Source of the DNA: Saccoglossus kowalevskii | Lineage: Eukaryota; Hemichordata; Enteropneusta; Harrimaniidae | NCBI RefSeq assembly: GCF_000003605.2 | Contig: NW_003143807.1 | Span: 158,061-185,604 of the forward strand | Reading direction: 5' to 3' | Length of the DNA stretch: 27,544 bases | Shown here: piece by piece, positions 1 through 9,711 of the stretch | Position numbering within the stretch: position 1 is the first letter of the stretch | How the letters are laid out: the number at the start of each line of letters is the position of its first letter | Notes under the pieces: generated by a model | What the model saw: the letters and a program-made list of their open reading frames with translations, nothing else | The model's database searches: none | Told to the model about the DNA's origin: nothing | Made by a program: the position numbers and the translations under genes

Positions 1-331
1 TAAAATAATAAAGGTCAAAGTTAATTTTGATCTGACCTTTAGCACTAAAAGTTGACCTGCAAATAAAAAAATAACATCAGAAATGAATTCTACACACAAA
101 ACCTTAAAAAAGAGGTATTACGCACTATAGTAGGACAGGTGGGTCAAGAGTTGAATTTTCCAGATGACGTTTGGTGGCCATCTTGGATTATGCAAATTAG
201 CAGAGTTGCCCAATGTTGCAATTTTGGCAACCAAGCTAAAATTGTTCTTTGGTCCCATATGAATGTAAATCATTAAAAAAACTCCATAGGAAACAACATT
301 TCTAGGTTTAAGAAATAACAAATCGACTATT
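1..331. other. Repeat flank, no gene
   Basis: AT-rich DNA leading into the tandem units. It contains CAAGATGGCC (minus strand) near 180, like the motifs seen in other repeats of the window. The minus-strand open frame at 118-408 has no family resemblance. Confidence 0.5.
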
Positions 332-950
332 AAGTCTCTAATTTTGGTGAATATTTTTGTAATTTTTGGTAAAAAGTGATATTTTCGACTTCTTGTTAAA
401 AACCGCAAGTCCAGTTGCTTTGATATAACATATATAGGTGTACTACATGTGGACCTCTCTCAGATTTGTTCATTTTCTAATGATATCTTTAATTCTCTAA
501 TTTTGGTGAATATTTTTGGTAAAAAGTGATATTTTTGACTTCTTGTTAAAAACCGCAAGTCCAATTGCTTTGATATTACATATATAGGTACTACATGTGG
601 ACCTCTCTCAGATTTGTTCATTTTCTAAAGATATCTTTAATTTTCTAATTTTGGTGAATATTTTGTCATTTTTGGTAAAAAGTGATATTTTCGACTTCTT
701 GTTAAAAACTGCAAGTCCAATTGCTTTGATATTACATATATAGGTACTACATGTGGACCTCTATCAGATTTGTTCATTTTCTAATGATATCTTTAAGTCT
801 CTAATTTTGGTGAATATTTTTGTAATTTTTGGTAAAAAGTGATATTTTCGACTTCTTGTTAAAACCGCAAGTCCAGTTGCTTTGATATTACATATATAGG
901 TACTACATGTGGACCTCTCTCAGATTTGTTCATTTTCTAATGATATCTTC
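332..950 (+). repeat. Four tandem units of about 155 bp
   Basis: Units start at about 332, 491, 639 and 795 (spacings 159, 148, 156). Each runs from CTAATTTTGGTGAATATTTT through TCGACTTCTTGTTAAAA, TTGCTTTGATATTACATATA and ACATGTGGACCTCTCTCAGA to TTCATTTTCTAATGATATCT. Length differences come mostly from small indels in a T-rich stretch. Open frames over it on the minus strand carry no recognisable protein. Confidence 0.9.
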
Positions 951-1020
951 TGTTCTTTAATTGCCATGTGCATTGCTAACAGCGGAGCTATCTCAGCCGA
1001 CAGGCTGCTTGTTTATATAT
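951..1020 (+). repeat. 3' tail of the left-end repeat element
   Basis: TGTTCTTTAATTG, then GGAGCTATCTCAGCCGACAG and GCTGCTTGTT (983-1012). The same tail, TGAGCTATCTCAGTCGATAG followed by GCTGCTT, ends the copy at 4860, so both belong to one family in the same orientation. Confidence 0.7.
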
Positions 1021-1111
1021 ACATGTCCTGATAAGTCCTGAAATCCATCAATTGTGTTTATGCTACAGAGACTGCTGAGGATATGTCCACCCAGGCTAAC
1101 GTCAATTAGGT

Positions 1112-1372
1112 TTATTCAAACTTAGAATTTGGTATCCTATTTCCCGACCATGAAGATTTACTTGTAATTTTCTGCATGGCTCCATTTAAGGTATACATCT
1201 TGGAAAATTTGGGATACATGTTGCCCCGAAACTTTGTACATGCATCATTGTGAAAACACTGCTGTTGTAGAAGCTTCACTTCACATTTAATGAGACTTTG
1301 TGAGATGTCATAATGATGATGTAACTGATGTTCAGGGTCAAGACGATTGTGACCCATGTGTCGCTCATATAC
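1112..1372 (-). pseudogene. Possible relic of a mobile-element protein with an RHMGH motif
   Basis: The minus strand reads YERHMGHN at 1372-1349, then HHHYDISQSLIKCEVKLLQQ and CTKFRGN, ending near 1112. A stop (TAG) lies just before the Tyr. RHMGH, then H..Y..., a helical EVKLL segment and KFRG resemble, from memory, a segment in large repetitive proteins of marine invertebrates and fish that end in a tyrosine-recombinase-like region. A further open stretch in another frame (about 1385-1520) reads VNTLDRFMVENARQRTG. Both are short, frame-broken fragments. The resemblance is unverified and could be chance. Confidence 0.3.
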
Positions 1373-3113
1373 TACGGTGGCTAGTGAAGTAAAGGGGCCA
1401 GTACTGCTGTTTTACATAGTTATCCACGCTATTGTGTCCATGCTCAGGTGGAAAAGCATCTTGATCATGAGCTATTCCCGTTCTTTGCCTTGCGTTTTCA
1501 ACCATGAATCTATCTAAAGTGTTCACGCGATGTTGCTAGTTGCGGGTTTGTTGCCCGACATGTGTTCTCAGCGATCAATGCCTGATAGTATGTTCACACA
1601 ATACAGCAGCCTAAACAGTCTTCCAGCTTATGGAGCACAAAAACTGCTCTCCTCACTCAGTGCCGGCTACAGTCACTGTGATTAATTATATGTTTTCTAA
1701 ATTGTCAATTGTGTGTTAGTTGTTTCTTGTTCAGCATAGCGTGTTAGAGTATTGGAGAGTTGCCAGCAGTGTGGATATCTGCGGATATTCATAAACTTAA
1801 CTAGTATTTGATTTGAACAGGATTTTCAATAGATAACGTTGACTATTTTTTTTAGCAATATTTGCTGCTAAAACAGCGTTTTTAATTTATGATGAATCAT
1901 ACCCTGTTGTTTTTATATGATGATTTAACACAAATCAAGTACACAAAAAGCAATCCACAGTGCCCCCTTATTATTAGTTCATTCATTCCCCAGAATCGCC
2001 AACATCAGCATCATGTAATTTATTTGGGGGTTCATAAAATACAACGTGGGGCAATATTCTAGTAACCGTATGTAAAATTAATTGAAATGTCGTCTGCTTT
2101 TGGCATGTCTTTATAAATTGTATAAAACAAATTGGTTTACATTTAAACATCAAGAGTTTAAGAGTAGTTAAAATAAAGCATGCGGTCGCTTCCGAAATCG
2201 TTTCAAGCCATCACGCTTGCACCTTACGCTGCATCAATATTGCATGTATTCTGTTATTTGGCACCGATTCGTTTTTCTCATACTTGCGTACATTTATCTG
2301 TAAATATTGCATGCGGCCAAAGTAAAAGTAGTGTAGCGGTGAATGTTATATGTTCATGGTAGCTAGCTATCAAATGTATTTGTTACTTACAGCACTACAC
2401 GAGATCTATCTCTTTGTTTTTGTGGGGAATTCTCGGATAGAGTAATCCGGTGCCGAGCATTATCTAGATATTGTTTTTCCGTCATATAGTCACACAAATA
2501 TTACTGTTTAATAGATAAGTATAGAAAATACAAAATGTTAAAGCTATGGTACGAGGCCACTGGATTCGAAAACGCAACTCCAAGCTCAAAGGCCGTCATC
2601 CTGTTCCTTGATGCACCAAAAATTCGATGTCTGAGTGGTCAAAACTTGTCACGTTTAAAATGTAGTTACAAATAAGTTGTTATGCAGTGTGTGTCGCTCA
2701 CTTGCAATATCCCCAGTCTGTAAATGTTATGTGAACATTTTCTGGTTTAAAAAAAAACACATACATTTATTCAAACATAATCGATTGAATGTGATTTGGC
2801 CAGTGCACTCTTCAGGTATGGTTGATGTGTTGTAAGTCAGAAAATTCACCCGTGCTGTGCATCGTTCTGATATCAAACTTCACTCGGACATACGTCTTCA
2901 GTGTCATTCAATATCTGAACGATTGCGTCCCAGTCGTGTATTTTTTCTATACAGAAAGTCAATACATAATCTTGTTATGGTAACTGTCGATACAAATAGT
3001 GTGGTTTGACTCAGTTTCAGGTACCTTCATTAACACTATCAGCCTTAAACATACATGGTGTTCACTTTTATCTTATTTCTCATTAATTTACATGACTGAA
3101 AGTCGATAACTTA
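1373..3113. other. 3' flank of the lectin, no supported gene
   Basis: AT-rich DNA. A 46-codon ATG-to-stop frame lies at 2535-2675 (+) in slightly GC-richer sequence, and a 60-codon frame at 2180-2362 (+). Neither resembles a known family or has clear splice context. A short A8 run is at about 2750. Confidence 0.4.
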
Positions 3114-3119
3114 TTTAAT
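3114..3119 (-). terminator. Possible lectin poly(A) signal (ATTAAA)
   Basis: ATTAAA on the minus strand lies about 215 bp after the proposed stop. A canonical AATAAA (minus) is found only further on, at 2766-2771. Either could serve; the choice is weak because the region is very AT-rich. Confidence 0.3.
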
Positions 3120-3332
3120 TGGACACTGTTACTTGCATTGCGGACATTTACAATAAAATTTAAAGGCTTAACCGGGATTAATGACTAAAAATAGTTAAAA
3201 TTAAAGATATTAATTAATTAATATATAAATTCATATTTGTGTATGTGCATTATACTGGAGTGATATCGGCATTGATTAATAGATGTGCTGTGGTTACAGC
3301 ATCGAACTGGTGCATTCCAGATGATCTGCGGC

Positions 3333-3340
3333 CTAGCAAA
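3333..3340 (-). CDS. Lectin exon 4, probable terminal coding exon (Val-Cys-stop)
   Basis: A strong acceptor with the tract TGCTTTTTTTCAG ends at 3341. Joined to the phase-1 end of exon 3 it reads GTT TGC TAG, so the protein ends CEVEVC. Termination just after the CRD suits a single-domain secreted lectin. Only eight coding bases are involved, so the assignment rests on the acceptor and phase alone. Another downstream exon, or read-through of the exon-3 donor, cannot be excluded. Confidence 0.5.
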
Positions 3341-4334
3341 CTGAAAAAAAGCACAAACAATAACATGGGTAAGGCATGAAGCAATGCGGCATAAAATGTT
3401 AACAATCATTTGTATTGATGACTGATGAAGGAAACCTCACAGAAATTATGTTTGTATGAAATCAACATGGTAGAAAGTTTGAGTATATATGTTGAAAAGA
3501 GCTCATACTTGGAACATACACCCATTTACTCGAATGCAACATCGTTGGCCACCAACAAGATTGTTGCCATGCTGCTGTACCTTGTTGCGAAGCAGCTATA
3601 TTTTCAAATTGCAATTTCACCATGAATAAGAATTGATTCTTACCTTCTACTTCGCAAATGTAGCCCTTAGCTCTAATGCATGCACAGTAGTCGTCGTCCC
3701 AAGCCATGGACGAAGTCCTAAAAAATATAACTCAATGAATGATTTTTTGGCGCAACAATGTGCAGTTTATCTTATAATTTCTCTCACAAAAATACTTGAA
3801 AAAAACACGTATACATATAATTTAAAAAATCTTACCTTATTTGCCCACAGTCCTGACCAGCGGGATTTTGCTTATTGTTGTTGTCAGGCTCCCCATTACC
3901 CCAGTTCGTATACGAGCAAGTAGATCCATCTACCCATTGAAAGTCATTTTCTTGATCGATATCATTTAAGCCAATCCATACCCCAGTATCCTCGCTTCCG
4001 AAGAATCCATTGGCGTCTAAGAAGTTCACGATGACGTCATTTGCTGCTTGATTGGAAATTGTCGCAAGATTCCCACCAATATTTTTGCAATTTTGACGTG
4101 CCTGGTACCAGTCAACTTCATCATCAAAGAAAATGTAGCTCACTTCTCTCTGGTAGTTGACAGAACCAACCTCTGCAAAATAAAGACGTTTGTCTCAGAA
4201 TCAATAGTTGCATACTGTTTCTCATACTAATATGTATTCAATTTCAGAGATTGTAAAATAAAAAAAACATTATCATTCAACTTATTGGGAAGTCAAAGCG
4301 CAATAAGAACAATAAGCCCCTGAACTGTTCATAT

Positions 4335-4383
<49 letters not shown>

Positions 4384-6673
4384 ACAATCATTGACATTTC
4401 ATTTTTGGTTTTCGAATTGCTTACAATCATGAGATTTTTTATTTAAATAGTTTAAACATTCCGTAATTTTAAGCTCCACTGTTGACGTTGTCAAGCGGAG
4501 CTTATCATACGTTAGCGTTCGTCGTCGTCCCTCGTCCGGCATCTGTCGTCTATGTCAACTTTTTACTTTTTCGACTTCTTCTTGAAAACTACAATTCTTA
4601 TTGCTTTGGTACTTGGTGTATATGTACCATTCTCAGATTTGTTCATTTCGTGATATCTATTTTTGATGAATATTTTTGTCATTTTTGGTATATTTTGACT
4701 TCTTGTTAAAAACCTCAAATCTGGTTGCTTTGATACTATACATATAGGTACCTCAGGTAGACCTCTCTCAGATTTGTTCATTTTCTAATGATATCTTCAG
4801 TTCATTGATTGAAATGTGTGTTGCCAACAGCTGAGCTATCTCAGTCGATAGGCTGCTTATTAAAAACTTGAAGAGAAATAATATTTCATATTGGACGATA
4901 CGATGTCCCCCCTACTTTGAAATGAAACATATTCCCATCTTCACTTGCATCTGTAATCTCTTAACCAATTCGCTCTGTAGTGCACAGAAACACATGTGTG
5001 TTTGCGCCAGCAATGGTCACTTAATGGGGGAAATCTTGGCACATTTTTCTGTATTTTGTATGTGTTAGATAACAAATAATTTGGTCTTTCCTGTAAATGA
5101 TGTTTTATTTTTATAATTTACAGACAACTCTAGATCCATTCAATGAATTTTAACCAAATTTGCTACGCTATGTTATTGTAATTATTATATTAATTAAATA
5201 TGCGCATTTTTTATTACTACAATTTGAAAACCATTGAATAGATTTTAACTACATTGTTAAGACCTTCATAGGCGTGATTCACTTGGATGTAAATGTCCAT
5301 GAGTTTCTAATTGAAGTATATATATACTTGTATGGTCGGCCTTTTTCAATTCAAGACTTCTATGTGATTTCATAATACTGATACTTTTTGTGTGTGCTGT
5401 ACTATGTAGTAATTAAGGTACTGGCCATTATCGCTCGATAATGTGTCTTTTATTTCATTTATTGCATGTGACCCCTCCCATACGCTTACATTGGAACACT
5501 GTTCAATAGCAACATGTGTCACACGAGTCACGTGATTGGTTATATGAATCACCTTACCTTGGATATTTCACTAAAAATGAAATGAAGACTAAGATTCTCA
5601 ACTAAACTTTGTTGAGATTTTAAGTAGTTTAAATTCTCTTGGAGGCATTCCGACACTAGATGTTACTTTGTGGGCTTCGACCATCGCCTAGAGACAAACT
5701 TCGGTGACCTTCCAACACTCGACTGACAGTAGCTACTTTACGTTACTCTAGTGGGCTGGGATATTTGGCCAACACTGAGAGACAGATATTGTGCTCTATG
5801 CTTTGTATATCTGATCACATCATCAGTCGCTATACAGGAAATATCACCATTATCCTAGTCTCGATCATGTTATTTTGGCAAAAACAGTAAATGTGATGGC
5901 TTTGAAGTATGTCATCCAGCAAGGTTAAACAAAGCACAATAGGTGACATATAAATACTTTTCAAAATCAGCCAATCAGACAAATATGGACAGATGAAGCA
6001 TTAGATTATAATGTGCTCAACTGTTAATGTTGGATACTATTTTGCGTCTCACAGATCCCGTGGTCACTCGGCTCAAATGAATCTAGACAACAATATCGTT
6101 GGAGATGATTTAGGTGATTGTCACCCTTAGAATGAGAGCATTATTTTATGTTGTATTATTTGATAGGTATGCGACTCGCGGGTCTCGCAAGTCGAGGGCG
6201 CTGTGTGTGGTGCGTCCGAAGCTTCAACTCAACGCTTACTGATCCGCTTACTGTATGTTTACGAATATGTTCGTTCATAGAACCCAGAGGGTCTATCGTT
6301 CGTTTAATGGCTGATCACATTCGACTTGTAATACCACTAAGAAGCGTGCATATAAGTCCCAACATCCCGTGGCATCCACGCTTCTAAACGCAACGCTCGC
6401 AATTACGCGATGACGGCGAACGATTCACGTCTTCTGCAAACGAGACATTCTGGGCAGCTATTGTGTCAAAATATGGTATTCGACTATAAAATATTAGTTG
6501 ATGATATCATTAAAACTATCTAGTGACTATGGAAATGACAGTACCCGTCTAGTTGATGATAGACCAGTATTCCTACCTTGCGTATAACTATATAAATCAA
6601 TGGAAGGAAACATACCTGCTCCATTACACACCGCCAAGCAAAATATAGCCAGGATAGCAATGATAGACTTCAT
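3333..6673 (-). CDS. Secreted C-type lectin, single CRD, four coding exons (join 6616-6673, 3836-4172, 3644-3717, 3333-3340)
   Basis: Four minus-strand exons join in frame into about 158 residues: 19 from exon 1, 1 split codon, 111 from exon 2, 1 split, 24 from exon 3, and a final Val-Cys. Residues 1-18 form a signal peptide (MKSIIAILAIFCLAVCNG). The remainder is one C-type lectin domain: WYQARQNC opens the fold, GVWIGLND is the WIGL core, GNGEPDNN is the Ca-site-2 sugar motif, and QDC, WDDDYC and GYICE close it. The four canonical cysteines are ARQNC, QDC, DYC and YIC. Extra cysteines at STC and CAC could form a third disulfide. Family knowledge: such proteins are secreted calcium-dependent carbohydrate binders, often used in invertebrate immunity or mucus. 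EPD and WDD in place of EPN/QPD and WND leave the sugar specificity open. The domain call is very secure; the last exon is less so. A decayed paralogous first exon lies at 12377-12450. Confidence 0.9.
3644..3717 (-). CDS. Lectin exon 3: C-terminal CRD segment
   Basis: This 74-nt exon has its acceptor TTTTTTAG at 3719-3718 and donor GAAG|GTAAG at 3644/3643. The split codon AG|G gives Arg and is followed by TSSMAWDDDYCACIRAKGYI and then CEVE. The WDDDYC and GYICE motifs match the end of a C-type lectin domain, and both splice phases fit the neighbouring exons. Confidence 0.9.
3836..4172 (-). CDS. Lectin exon 2: main body of the CRD
   Basis: This 337-nt exon is bounded by a TTTTGCAG acceptor (AG at 4174-4173) and an ATAAG|GTAAGA donor at 3836/3835. 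It encodes 111 full codons from VGSVNYQRE through WYQARQNC, GVWIGLND, TCSYTNWGNGEPD and QDCGQI, ending in a phase-2 split codon. An alternative AG two bases downstream would shift the frame, so 4172 is the start. Confidence 0.92.
4337..4383 (+). repeat. (TGTC)n microsatellite
   Basis: About 12 perfect TGTC units in lectin intron 1. Perfect repeats of this length are usually polymorphic. Confidence 0.97.
4471..4862 (+). repeat. Second copy of the left-end repeat, with hairpin head
   Basis: It begins with an imperfect hairpin, AAGCTCC...TTGAC facing GTCAA...GGAGCTT (4471-4503), then CGTCGTCGTCCCTCGTC. Two decayed copies of the 155-bp unit follow (CGACTTCTTCTTGAAAAC.. and TTGACTTCTTGTTAAAAAC..), and it ends with the GAGCTATCTCAGTCGATAGG tail. 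It lies in lectin intron 1 on the strand opposite the gene. Confidence 0.75.
4863..6147. other. Lectin intron 1, central part
   Basis: AT-rich intron sequence without recognisable repeats or exons. The short open frames here are unremarkable. Confidence 0.5.
6165..6430. other. CpG-rich block inside lectin intron 1
   Basis: About 265 bp rich in CpG, starting GCGACTCGCGGGTCTCGCAA, in an otherwise CpG-poor AT-rich intron. It contains a hairpin, AGAAGCGTG (about 6342-6350) with CACGCTTCT (about 6378-6386). The 79-codon plus-strand frame starting at 6148 has no family match. It could be a young insertion, an internal promoter or an enhancer. Confidence 0.45.
6616..6673 (-). CDS. Lectin exon 1: signal peptide
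   Basis: The ATG is at 6673 and 19 codons plus one base run to a GTATGT donor at 6615-6610. The translation is a short basic start followed by a hydrophobic run ending VCNGA, a typical signal peptide with likely cleavage near NG-A or GAE. The split codon G|AG joins exactly to the exon-2 acceptor, giving Glu. The start is favoured by the TATA box 52 bp upstream and by the absence of any other upstream ATG in this frame before the core promoter. Confidence 0.88.
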
Positions 6674-6724
6674 CTTGATTCAAGGCTGGAGTCAGGAATT
6701 GAAAATAACAAACCTTCCCAGATG

Positions 6725-6732
6725 CTTATATA
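6725..6732 (-). promoter_or_regulatory. TATA box of the lectin gene
   Basis: The minus strand reads TATATAAG, a near-perfect TATA box, 52 bp before the ATG at 6673. This puts transcription start near 6695-6702 and a 5' UTR of about 25 nt. The spacing and orientation match only the lectin gene. Confidence 0.7.
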
Positions 6733-6785
6733 ACCGGTATTGTACGTACGCATGGTCTTGTATTGCATACAACATGTTGCTCTAT

Positions 6786-6819
6786 CACGTGAACGTCACG
6801 CCTTCCACATTGGGCGTCA
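6786..6819 (-). promoter_or_regulatory. E-box CACGTG and two TGACG half-sites upstream of the lectin
   Basis: CACGTG lies at 6786-6791, and TGACG (CRE/AP-1-like half-sites, minus strand) at 6794-6798 and 6815-6819, about 55 to 85 bp above the TATA box. The core block CTCTATCACGTG..CGTCAC recurs at 12595-12614 upstream of the decayed exon copy, so it belongs to the ancestral upstream region. Factor identity is inferred from consensus only. Confidence 0.45.
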
Positions 6820-6841
6820 CAAGAAAAAGAAAAAAACAAAT

Positions 6842-7300
6842 AAAGAACATGTCAACTTCCCAGCTATGCTTATTTCAATTTATTGTTCTAACACATGATC
6901 GTTATCTGTGTAAAACGCGTGTTTTTTCCCACAGAAATGCCCAGGATGCACAATACATTGATTGATTTGTTGACATCGATATTACGCATACCATATAAAC
7001 CGGGGTATTTGAAACCGAAATTGTCATCTAAGCGTTAGGCCGTCGCTGATTGGCTGCTGGGCTGGAATGCCAATTTTTAGTTTTAAATACCCCCAGGAAA
7101 GTGTTCTAGGTTCTTGGCGTAAATAGGTGTTCGTATGCAAGGGATTTTTCCACACAAAAACGACGAATTCGGCCGAATTTTGTTATCGGTTGGCTTAATA
7201 TAACCCCAACGGACCGTATTTCTGTGAAAGATTGGTATTTTTGTCCTGATTTGTAGGAATCTGAAAAACGCGTTTCACAACTTGTCTCTTATTTAGTTTT
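6842..7300. other. Upstream flank of the lectin gene
   Basis: Holds the CGCGTGTTTTTTCCCACAG block (6916) shared with the decayed duplicate, an ATTGG (CCAAT-type) sequence near 7050, and a perfect 14-bp palindrome, AATTCGGCCGAATT, at 7166-7179. No gene is seen. Confidence 0.45.
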
Positions 7301-7381
7301 ATGCGTCATTCAAGATGGCGGCCCCCATATAGTAAATATCGTATTTATTTTATTATCACGTGTGCGCCAGCTGACTGTGTT
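7301..7381 (+). repeat. Dispersed repeat, copy 1 (contains CAAGATGGCGGCC)
   Basis: About 80 bp matching 19981-20062 in the same orientation: ATTCAAGA..GGC..CCCC, ATATAGTAAAT, ATTTATTTxATTATCAC, and GCCAGCTGACTGTGTT. This copy has an intact YY1-like AAGATGGCGGC. Confidence 0.8.
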
Positions 7382-9584
7382 AGATACATAAACTGATTCT
7401 AATATTCCATGTATACATTACGTAAGAAATATCACGTACCACCCGACGACACGTGTACGCCCGATACAAACAGTCCGCCATTAGTACCAGTCATTTGGAC
7501 AAATTGTTTTATTTGATCCGTGAAATGAGAAATCTCATGAAAAATGTAATGTAATTATTGTAATAATTATTTGTCAGGAATCATAAATTTATTTCTTCGA
7601 TTTTGCATGTGCAAACGCATACACACATGATTTTCGTTGTGTAGTTCATAATTGGAGGAATGATAAACGAACACATGTATGTTACACCCACCAACGGCAA
7701 AACGGCACAATGTACAAATGAAGTGAAATTGTTTTCATTAGTTAGTATTATTGTTCTTGTTGAGGGGATTATTTTTAATTCCCGTCGTTAAGGTTACACA
7801 TTTAATTAAACTTACTTATCACAATGGCCCAAGGTGAACTGAAGATTACTTTCTGTAAACCCATATTTTGGTAAATCTAATGAACATCAACAAGAAGCAT
7901 GTATACCTGGTAGTGGTTGATATTGTGTGTGAGGTATTAATCAATATAACATACGTACGAATGGTCAAACATTGTGCGATACACTGCTGAATTAGCGCAG
8001 TAATGCTCAGTACTAAGATGGACAGATTGACCAGCTTGAGCAGGATGTACTTGGCGCATCCTTGTTCCCTATACAGCTACCAAGTATAATCAAAGTCTTG
8101 GAATTATTATAAATAGCACGCATAATCTATAAAAACCACCATGAAAACTTGTCCAGATTACAACCATGTTCTAGCATATGGTGCATGGGGCAGCAATTTC
8201 AAATTGATGCTAGTTGGGTCCTAAAAGCAAATTCAGTAATCAATTTGGCTCTACCGACTTAGTGGACCCCGTGATAACAACATTGAATTAGGGGTCTGGC
8301 CATGATATTAATTCAGAAGGATATTTCAAATTCCAAAGTATAGAGTCTACCACTGAATACTTAGGTAGCATGAGCAAGCTTTCAATACGACTCCCCAATG
8401 CTTGCGTTTATCGCATACTTGTTATGCTCTCTGGCAAGCAGAGTTTCTGCTGGTCACCCACATTATTTCCTTAGAAAGGTACTGGTTACAGTATCTGTCA
8501 ATCTGATGAGGAGGGAGATTTTACAGTATTGTGTTCTCGTGTGATTCTAATGATGTTATTGGCCACATTCTGTATCACATAGTTTTGATAAGCCCTGATC
8601 CGTTAATCTTACACAGGGTAGAACAATGTTGATGCTATCGGTTAGTACACCAGACTGAATTTTGGGGCATCTGATAAACAGTGTTTCCCTCTGACAGTCA
8701 CCTCAAGCTTGTATGCACTTCCCATTTAGGAAAACCTGTTGAAGCTTGTTTGCTGATATTCACATATGATGTACAGTTAGCAGTTTTTTGCAAACGGCTA
8801 GAACATGATGAAGTTGACTATGCACGATTTCGATTATGAGAATCTGAGATAAATGCACACTGCGTAGTACAGAGCCTGCTACATCAAAGGAGGGGAAGGG
8901 AACAAGAATGACATTGATGTAGTATCACCCATAACGCAATGTCAGTCACGTACACACAAACATAGTGGGCAGATAACTCTAAGTTGATTAAAGTTTGGCA
9001 GGATAAGATAGACCGATCGAATAAACTGAATCCATAATATGGCTATATAGGTGAACATTCTAGGTCATCCAAGGATGTTGACTCCATTAAGTTACCCTTA
9101 AGTTGTCCATTTTTGAAACGTTTTCCTATAATAAGTGATAAATTACCAAATCAGTCGTAATAATTTCACAAATCCCCACACAACGCAGTTGAAATTTTGA
9201 CAAATTTTTGATTCGTTTTGAAATAAGCATACAGAGCCGCAATGAAGCATTTCATAGTATAGGCGGGCCCCTTGTTTAAATTAATATCCAAATAAAGTGC
9301 GGACAGTTTTCACCAATAGAGTAAGTTTGTTGATTGGTTAACCTCACCACGGACAGTGATTGTCGACGTAGGTTTTAACAGCATGGTTGTCTACATGCTT
9401 GGGACTATGGCATAGCGACAGCACGAGACCGGTTTCCACTGTGGTGGTTTCTCAAATACCTGTACATATCAACAAACGTTTTGCCACACGTTAAAATGCG
9501 TCATTAACACTATGTGACGAAACCACTATAAATAAAGTAAATAAAGTAAAACAGTACTTACTTAGCAACATGGAATTATTATGA
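7382..9584. other. No supported gene
   Basis: About 2.2 kb. The part from 8020 to 8960 has a more even base composition and coding-like texture but stops in all frames, so it may be a worn mobile element. I recognise no motif in it. The rest is AT-rich. Confidence 0.4.
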
Positions 9585-9690
9585 CCTTTAACAATTCGTT
9601 TTACTAGCAACATGTGTACAAATAATCAAAAGAGCAGAATTAGACCAAAAATTAACAAAATATTGAAAACGACTACATATCGGCATAATA
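9585..9690 (+). repeat. Dispersed repeat pair, copy 1
   Basis: CAATTCGTTTTACTAGCAAC and the following AATAATCAAAAGAGCAGAAT up to CATATCGGCAT align with 16455-16575 at roughly 70 to 75% by eye, with short indels, in the same orientation. Confidence 0.5.
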
Positions 9691-9711
9691 TTGCCTGTCA
9701 TTGGGGCTACT

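Noticed and set aside
4048-4230. Plus-strand frame opposite the lectin CRD exon
   Set aside because: Antisense shadow of the well-supported exon 3836-4172.
6165-6200. CGACT...AGTCG stem suggestive of a tRNA-like structure
   Set aside because: No A/B box (no GGTTCGA-type sequence) and no cloverleaf can be drawn.
6600-6965. 121-codon plus-strand frame over the lectin promoter
   Set aside because: Runs antisense through exon 1, the TATA box and upstream DNA; no family resemblance.
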